NCBI GenBank assembly: GCA_930987745.1
Contig: CAKNKX010000015.1
Location: forward strand, 1-37,115
DNA: 37,115 nucleotides
Direction of reading: 5' to 3'
Origin: an uncultured Clostridium sp.
GTDB lineage: Bacteria; Bacillota; Clostridia; TANB77; CAG-508
The notes beneath the pieces were generated by a model, which ran no database searches, was not told where the DNA came from, and saw nothing but the letters and a program-made list of their open reading frames with translations. How positions within the stretch are numbered: position 1 is the first letter of the stretch; each line of letters starts with the position of its first letter. The position numbers and the translations under genes were made by a program. Positions 31,682 to 37,115 of this stretch are shown here, piece after piece.

Positions 31682-33161
31682 TTATAATATTATACAAATT
31701 AATCCTCCGACTTCCTTCATTAACAATTCTTTCTAGAGTTTCTTGAAGTTTAATTTGAGCATCTTCAGGCATTTTAGAAAGTTTTGTTTGTAAGCCTTCA
31801 TTAACAAGTTCATGTAAGCTTTTTCCAAATATATTTGAATTCCAAATTTCTTTTGGATTACTTTCAAATTCTGAAAGTAAATAATTTACAAGTTCTTCAG
31901 ATTGTTTTTCAGAACCTACTATTGGAGAAACTTCAGTTTCCACATTTGTTTTAATTAAGTGGATAGAAGGTGCTGTTGCTTTTAATTTTACACCAAATCT
32001 AGAACCTTGTTTTATCATTTCTGGTTCAGCTAAAACCAAATCATCAATAGAAGGAGTAACAATTCCATAACCTTTTCTTTCTACTTCATCTAAAGCATAA
32101 GATATTTTGTCATATTTTTTCTTAGTTACTGCAAGTTCAGAAATGATACTAAATAAATCACCTTCATTATTAATTGTAACACCAGTAATTTCTGTTAATA
32201 TGTTATAGAATAATTCTTCTTTTAATGTTATTTCAACATTTGCATTTCCAGAATCTAATCTAATGTCTAATACTGAAGTTTTAGAGATGATTTCTGTTTT
32301 CTCAATTTTCTTTATACAAATAGGTATATCTCTTAAAACTTTTACATCAGAAAATGCATCTTTTATTTCTTTTAAAAGTTCTGTTTTTAAAGGATGAGAT
32401 AAATTCAAACCATCAACCCAACGAGGGAATTTTATTTTTATTTCATTACAAGGAAATTCATATAGCACTTTAGAGAAAATGTTATTAATATCATCAAGGT
32501 TTAAGTTTTCACAATTGATTGGTATAACTGCCACATCATATTTTTCACTTAAATGACTGGCAAGTTCAGTTGTATAACTAGATGTTGGTTCTTGAGAATT
32601 AAGTAAAATAATAAAAGGTTTATTTAAAGCTTTTAATTCACTTACAACTCTTTCTTCAGCTTGTATATAATCATCTCTTGGAATATCAGTAATAGAACCA
32701 TCTGTAGTAACTAAAATACCTATTGTCGAATGTTCTTCGATTACTTTTTTAGTTCCAATTTCTGCTGCTGTTTCAAAAGGAATTTCTTCTTCAGACCAAG
32801 GTGTTTTTACCATTCTTGGCATGTCATCTTCTAAATATCCTATTGCATTATCAACTAGGTAACCTACACAATCTACAAGTCTTGTTTTAAATGTTAAGTT
32901 ATTGTCTAAAGTTATTTCAACTGCTTCGTTTGGAACAAATTTTGGCTCTGTTGTCATTATAGTTCTTCCGCCAGCACTTTGAGGTAGTTCATCTTTTGCC
33001 CTTTCTTTTTTAAATTCATTATCAATGTTTGGAATTACTAATAAATCCATAAATCTCTTAATAAAAGTAGATTTCCCAGTCCTTACAGGTCCAACAACTC
33101 CTACATAAATATCCCCATCAGTCCTTTTTGCAATATCTTGATATAATTTTGTATTTTCCAT
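31682..33161 (-). CDS. spoIVA: Stage IV sporulation protein A, requires +1 frameshift at 31709 (AGT-C-GGA)
   Basis: MENTKLYQDIAKRTDGDIYVGVVGPVRTGKSTFIKRFMDLL; joined C-terminus ETLERIVNEGS|GGLICIIL* matches the canonical SpoIVA C-terminus; 492 codons before stop region, segments 484 + 9 codons including stop. Confidence 0.97.
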
Positions 33162-33364
33162 TATATACCTCCTTAAAATTCGAAACATAATGTTTGTACT
33201 AAATACTTTAGTTAATATATATTGAGGAAAAATCTGGAATATGACAAGTTTTCCAAAAAACTTGATTATAAAAAGTGATTGTGTTAAAATAACAACATGA
33301 AATAATAAGACATATAATATAAGTAAAGATATAAATTTTAAGCTTAAAGAAGGGATGAGGCAAA

Positions 33365-34603
33365 ATGGATAAAGCAAAAGACGCAATTGAAATACTTAAA
33401 ACCTATAACCAAGACCACATAATAAAATTATTAAATAAATTAGAAGGAAAAAAGAAACAAGAATTAATAGAACAAATAATGAAAATTGATTTTCAGCAAA
33501 TCCACGAATTATATGAAAATACCAAAAAAGAAATTGAAATAAAAGAAAATAAAATTGAATCAATAGATTATTTAGATAAAAGCAAGCTTTCAAAGGACGA
33601 AAAAGAAAAATTAGATAACTTGGGAGCAGAAATAATAAAAAATGGTAAATATGCAGTAGTTACTATGGCAGGAGGGCAAGGAACAAGACTTGGTCATAAT
33701 GGACCTAAGGGTACATTTAAATTAGATGTATATGGAAAAGGAAAATATTTATTTGAAATATTAGCAGAAAACTTAAAAGAAGCAAATAAAAAATATAATA
33801 TACAAATACCTTGGTATATAATGACAAGTAAAGAAAATAATAAAGATACTGTGGAATTCTTAAAAAAACATAATTATTTTGGATATCCAAAAGATAAAGT
33901 AAGAATATTTATGCAAAGTGAATTACCACTAGTAGATATAAATGGAAAACTATTAATAGACAAAAATTATAAAATAAAAGAAGCATCAGATGGAAATGGT
34001 GGTACATATTCATCTTTAAGAGCAAGTGGATGTTTAGCTGAAATGAAAGAAAATGGTATTAAATGGGTATTTATTGGTGGAGTGGATAATGCATTATTAA
34101 AAATGGTAGATGAAACATTATTAGGATTAGCTATCGATAAAAATGTGCAAATTGCTTCAAAATCAGTTGTAAAGGCAAACCCTCATGAAAAAGTAGGGGT
34201 ATTTTGCAAAATGAATGGTCATCCAAAGATTATAGAATATGCAGAATTACCTGAAAAGATGGCAGAAGAAGTAGATAAAAATGGAGAATTAAAATTTGGT
34301 GAATCTAATATATTATGCCATTTGTTTACAATTGATGCAATAGAAAAAGCAAGTAAAGAAACACTAATGTATCATAGTGCATTTAAGAAGAACTCATACA
34401 TAGATGAAAATGGAAAAGAAGCAATACCAGATGAGCCAAACTCATATAAATTTGAATCATTTATATTTGATGCATTTGAATTTTTTGACGATATGGCATT
34501 ACTTAGAGTAAAAAGAGAAGAAGAATTTGCACCAGTAAAAAACAAAGAAGGTGTAGATAGCCCAAAAACTGCAAAAGAATTATACGAAAAATTTTGGAAT
34601 TAG
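33365..34603 (+). CDS. UDPGP-type UTP-sugar/UDP-N-acetylhexosamine pyrophosphorylase
   Basis: VVTMAGGQGTRLGHNGPKGTFKLD; MTSKENNKDTVEFLKKHNYFG; GGVDNALLKMVDETLLG. Confidence 0.92.
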   Translation: MDKAKDAIEILKTYNQDHIIKLLNKLEGKKKQELIEQIMKIDFQQIHELYENTKKEIEIKENKIESIDYLDKSKLSKDEKEKLDNLGAEIIKNGKYAVVTMAGGQGTRLGHNGPKGTFKLDVYGKGKYLFEILAENLKEANKKYNIQIPWYIMTSKENNKDTVEFLKKHNYFGYPKDKVRIFMQSELPLVDINGKLLIDKNYKIKEASDGNGGTYSSLRASGCLAEMKENGIKWVFIGGVDNALLKMVDETLLGLAIDKNVQIASKSVVKANPHEKVGVFCKMNGHPKIIEYAELPEKMAEEVDKNGELKFGESNILCHLFTIDAIEKASKETLMYHSAFKKNSYIDENGKEAIPDEPNSYKFESFIFDAFEFFDDMALLRVKREEEFAPVKNKEGVDSPKTAKELYEKFWN

Positions 34604-34609
34604 TGAATC

Positions 34610-34643
34610 TTGAGAAAAAAGGGTTCGTCCCCAAAATTCTCAA
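34610..34643. repeat. Short inverted repeat related to the 22622-22710 element
   Basis: ttgagaaaaaagggttcgtccccaaaattctcaa shares both arms with the 22.6-kb repeat but lacks its interior. Confidence 0.65.
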
Positions 34644-34663
34644 ATTAGAAAGAAGTTGAGTTT

Positions 34664-35329
34664 ATGGAAGAATATAAAATTAAAAATTTATATAATTTAG
34701 ATGAAACAATTGCCAAAGATTTATTAGAGAATCTTACATATCCATGGGAAGCTTTACCTAAAATTGCAGATTATATAATAGAATTGGGAAATAAATTAGA
34801 CCCTGAGAAATATGAGAAAAAAGGTGAAAATATTTGGATTGCAAAAACTGCAAAAGTATATCCATCAGCATATATTACAGGACCTGCAATTATTGGAGAA
34901 GATGCAGAAATAAGACACTGTGCCTTTATTAGAGGAAAAGTTATTGTGGGAAATGGTGCAGTTGTGGGGAATTCTACAGAGTTAAAAAATGTAATCTTAT
35001 TTAATAAAGTTCAAGTTCCTCACTATAACTATGTAGGTGACTCAATTTTAGGATATAAGTCACATTTAGGAGCAGGAGCAATAACTTCAAATGTTAAATC
35101 AGATAAGAAATTAGTTGTAGTTAAAGGAAAAGAAGAACAAATAGAAACTGGAATTAAAAAATTTGGAGCAATGGTAGGAGATAATGTTGAAGTAGGTTGT
35201 GGTTCAGTCTTAAATCCTGGAACTGTAGTTGGAAAAAATACTAATATATATCCATTATCATCTGTAAGAGGAGTTGTTCCAGAAAATAGTATTTATAAAA
35301 ATAAAAATGAAATAGTTGATAAAAAGTAA
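34664..35329 (+). CDS. Left-handed beta-helix (hexapeptide) acyltransferase/sugar-nucleotide-associated protein
   Basis: YITGPAIIGEDAEIRHCAFIRGKVIVGNGAVVGNSTELKNVIL...HLGAGAITSNVKSDK hexapeptide repeats. Confidence 0.85.
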   Translation: MEEYKIKNLYNLDETIAKDLLENLTYPWEALPKIADYIIELGNKLDPEKYEKKGENIWIAKTAKVYPSAYITGPAIIGEDAEIRHCAFIRGKVIVGNGAVVGNSTELKNVILFNKVQVPHYNYVGDSILGYKSHLGAGAITSNVKSDKKLVVVKGKEEQIETGIKKFGAMVGDNVEVGCGSVLNPGTVVGKNTNIYPLSSVRGVVPENSIYKNKNEIVDKK

Positions 35330-35354
35330 AGGTTAAAAATAATAAGTGAATAAA

Positions 35355-35398
35355 TAAAAAGCGATATAATCTTAAAATTTTGATTATATCGCTTTTTA
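35355..35398. terminator. Bidirectional terminator
   Basis: aaaaagcgatataatcttaaaattttgattatatcgcttttt. Confidence 0.85.
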
Positions 35399-35773
35399 CT
35401 ACATTTGTTGATTTCCAGGTATAAAATAATCAACTACACCATAAATTAAAGCACCTATAATTGCAGCAATCCAAGAAATTGAATATCCTGCAACAAAGAA
35501 TTGAGTTACATATAGAGTAATTGCTGCTAGTGCAAATCCAACAAAACCTTTTCCAAAAGGACTTGCATGTAAGCCTGTAAATTTTACAATTAAATAATCA
35601 ATAGCAGTTAAAACGATAGCAGCGATGGCTAAAGTCCAAATACTATTAATAGTAAAACCAGGTGTAAAAAATGCAGTAATAGCTAGTACAACCGCAGCAG
35701 CAACAAATCTACCAATTATTTGCCAAACTGTAGAAGTGCTTTTTTGTGCTCCTGATTCATTAGAGTGTGACAT
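35399..35773 (-). CDS. Phage holin family / small integral membrane protein
   Basis: GRFVAAAVVLAITAFFTPGFTINSIWTLAIAAIVLTAIDYLIVKFTGLHASPFGKGFVGF. Confidence 0.75.
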   Translation of the reverse strand: MSHSNESGAQKSTSTVWQIIGRFVAAAVVLAITAFFTPGFTINSIWTLAIAAIVLTAIDYLIVKFTGLHASPFGKGFVGFALAAITLYVTQFFVAGYSISWIAAIIGALIYGVVDYFIPGNQQM

Positions 35774-35924
35774 AAGTCTTGACCTCCTTAGTTTTTAAAT
35801 TCATATTGTAAAAAATAAAAGGTTGTAATAATATTATTTGCAAAAAAATATTATTTATTCAAAAATTAGAGTATAAAAAAGTTAAAATTTGTAAAAAATA
35901 ATTAAAAAAAGAAAGGTGAAACAG

Positions 35925-36599
35925 ATGTTAATAACTTTTTTTCGTTCAATTATTTTATATATGATTGTATTAATAGTTATGAGATTTATGGGGAAAAGGG
36001 AAATAGGGCAACTTCAACCTTTTGAACTAGCAATTTCGATAATGATTGCAGATTTAGCTACAATTCCAATGTCTGAAATTGGAATTCCTATATTTAATGG
36101 AATAATACCAATCTTAGGTTTGCTTCTTATGCATATAACAATATCTTTAATAAACTTAAAAAGTATAAAAGCAAGAGAAATAATATGTGGAAAACCAAGA
36201 ATACTAATATATAGAGGAAAAATAGATGAAAAAGCACTAAAAAAAGAAAGATTTACAATAAATGAATTGCAAGAAAGATTAAGAGGAAATAATGTATTTA
36301 ATCTAGCAGATGTAGAATATGCAATATTAGAAACAAGTGGAGAAGTAACTATAATACAAAAACCGGGAAAGAGAAATGTAATACCAGAAGATTTGAATAT
36401 AGAGCCTGAATATGAAGGAATTCCATATGATTTGGTAATAGATGGAAAAATAATGGAAAAGAATCTAAAAGCAATTGGAAAAGATGAAAAATGGCTAGAA
36501 AAACAAGTAGAAAAATTTCATATGAGAACTAAAGATGCATTAGTTGTGACTATAGATGGAAAAAACCAAATTTTTTGCCAGAGAAAGGAAAATAAATGA
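35925..36599 (+). CDS. DUF421 (YetF/YcaP-like) membrane protein
   Basis: MRFMGKREIGQLQPFELAISIMIADLATIPMSEIGIPIFNGIIPI; GKPRILIYRGKIDEKALKKERFTINELQERLR. Confidence 0.93.
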   Translation: MLITFFRSIILYMIVLIVMRFMGKREIGQLQPFELAISIMIADLATIPMSEIGIPIFNGIIPILGLLLMHITISLINLKSIKAREIICGKPRILIYRGKIDEKALKKERFTINELQERLRGNNVFNLADVEYAILETSGEVTIIQKPGKRNVIPEDLNIEPEYEGIPYDLVIDGKIMEKNLKAIGKDEKWLEKQVEKFHMRTKDALVVTIDGKNQIFCQRKENK

Positions 36600-36985
36600 T
36601 TAGAGAAGTTTTTGTATGTTTAGCTATTATAATATTAATTTTGGTAGGAAACTTTTTTTCACAAAACTACACAAGTAAATCTGTTGCAGAGCTAACAGAA
36701 AAAATAGATGAATTAAAACAAGAAGTAAGTAAAAATGAGCAAGATGAAACTGTAATTAAAAATAAAACAGAAGAATTATATAATACTTGGAGAGATAGAT
36801 TTAATATTTTAGCATATTATATAGAACATACTGAGCTAGAAAAGGTAGAAGCAGAGCTTGTTGTCTTAAGAGGAAAAGTAGCTAATTTAAACTATAATGA
36901 AACAAGTGAAAACTTAGAAAAGAGTGCATTTTTACTAAAACACATAGAAGATAAATATGCATTTAATCTTCAAAACATATTTTGA
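36596..36985 (+). CDS. DUF4363-like small membrane-anchored protein
   Basis: N-terminal TM followed by coiled-coil, overlaps DUF421 stop (atga). Confidence 0.75.
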   Translation: MIREVFVCLAIIILILVGNFFSQNYTSKSVAELTEKIDELKQEVSKNEQDETVIKNKTEELYNTWRDRFNILAYYIEHTELEKVEAELVVLRGKVANLNYNETSENLEKSAFLLKHIEDKYAFNLQNIF

Positions 36986-37019
36986 GAGATTATGGGACAG
37001 TTCTCTAATCTCTCATTTT
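36983..37019 (+). terminator. Terminator-like hairpin
   Basis: tgagagattatgggacagttctctaatctctcatttta. Confidence 0.7.
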
Positions 37020-37060
37020 ATTGTCTAAAAATGTCTAGTTTATAATATTAATTTGTACTT

Positions 37061-37089
37061 TTCGACAAGATATTATTTTTAGTGTCGAA
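37061..37089. promoter_or_regulatory. Pair of inverted Spo0A-box-like heptamers
   Basis: ttcgaca (37061-37067, reverse tgtcgaa) and tgtcgaa (37083-37089). Confidence 0.45.
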
Positions 37090-37115
37090 AAATGCGATGA
37101 AAAGTGCTTGAAATC

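Noticed and set aside
4630-31709. Sequencing or assembly indel error as explanation for the ten breaks
   Set aside because: All ten are a single C inserted before GG at a codon boundary, none in homopolymers, none of other type. tgga is very common elsewhere and unaffected, out-of-frame tcgga occurs normally (atc gga, gtc gga), and CGG is otherwise absent as a codon. Raw reads would still be the decisive control.
4630-31709. Pseudogenisation of nine genes
   Set aside because: No other stops, deletions or degraded motifs in these genes. Lesions are identical in type and include core uvrC, rnr, spoIVA. Decay would not pick one trinucleotide.
4630-31709. CGG reassigned to a different single amino acid (no frameshift)
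   Set aside because: Simple reassignment would keep the zero frame, but homologous sequence resumes in the +1 frame at every site and the zero frame soon ends in stops or runs into the next gene.
33162-33386. N-terminal extension of the spoIVA ORF (MRLLLYPFCLIPS...)
   Set aside because: Canonical start MENTKLYQDIAKRT with ggaggt RBS at 33161; upstream part is noncoding or the divergent promoter region.
1-37115. CRISPR arrays, tRNA/rRNA genes, prophage or integrase modules
   Set aside because: No regularly spaced repeats, no cloverleaf or rRNA signature recognised, no phage structural or integrase genes. The holin-family protein at 35399 is an isolated small membrane protein.

Overview
The window is a low-GC, spore-former (Clostridia-like) chromosomal segment of about 37 kb. 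It carries housekeeping genes (3' end of rpoD/sigA, mscS, uvrC, secG, rnr) and a sporulation/germination set (spoIIID, yabG, veg, a SipL-like DUF3794-LysM protein, yunB, gerA/B/C, spoIVA). It also has a sortase plus thioester-domain adhesin locus. The main observation is that nine genes (sortase, a FAD-dependent dehydrogenase, ThiF/TcdA-like, PAP2, yunB, uvrC, rnr, gerA twice, spoIVA) are each interrupted by one extra C placed directly before a glycine GGN codon. Each site therefore reads NNN-CGG-N in the zero frame, and skipping that one base (+1) restores the full conserved protein. I scanned all CGG trinucleotides on both strands. By eye, every in-frame CGG codon in the recognised genes (10 of 10) is one of these +1 sites, and I found none used as ordinary arginine; all other coding CGGs span two codons (NNC GGN or NCG GNN). 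This suggests CGG is no longer a sense Arg codon in this organism and acts as a +1 frameshift signal (or CGGN is read as a four-base Gly codon). To my knowledge this is undescribed as a genome-wide bacterial decoding rule. The tRNA responsible is not visible in this window.
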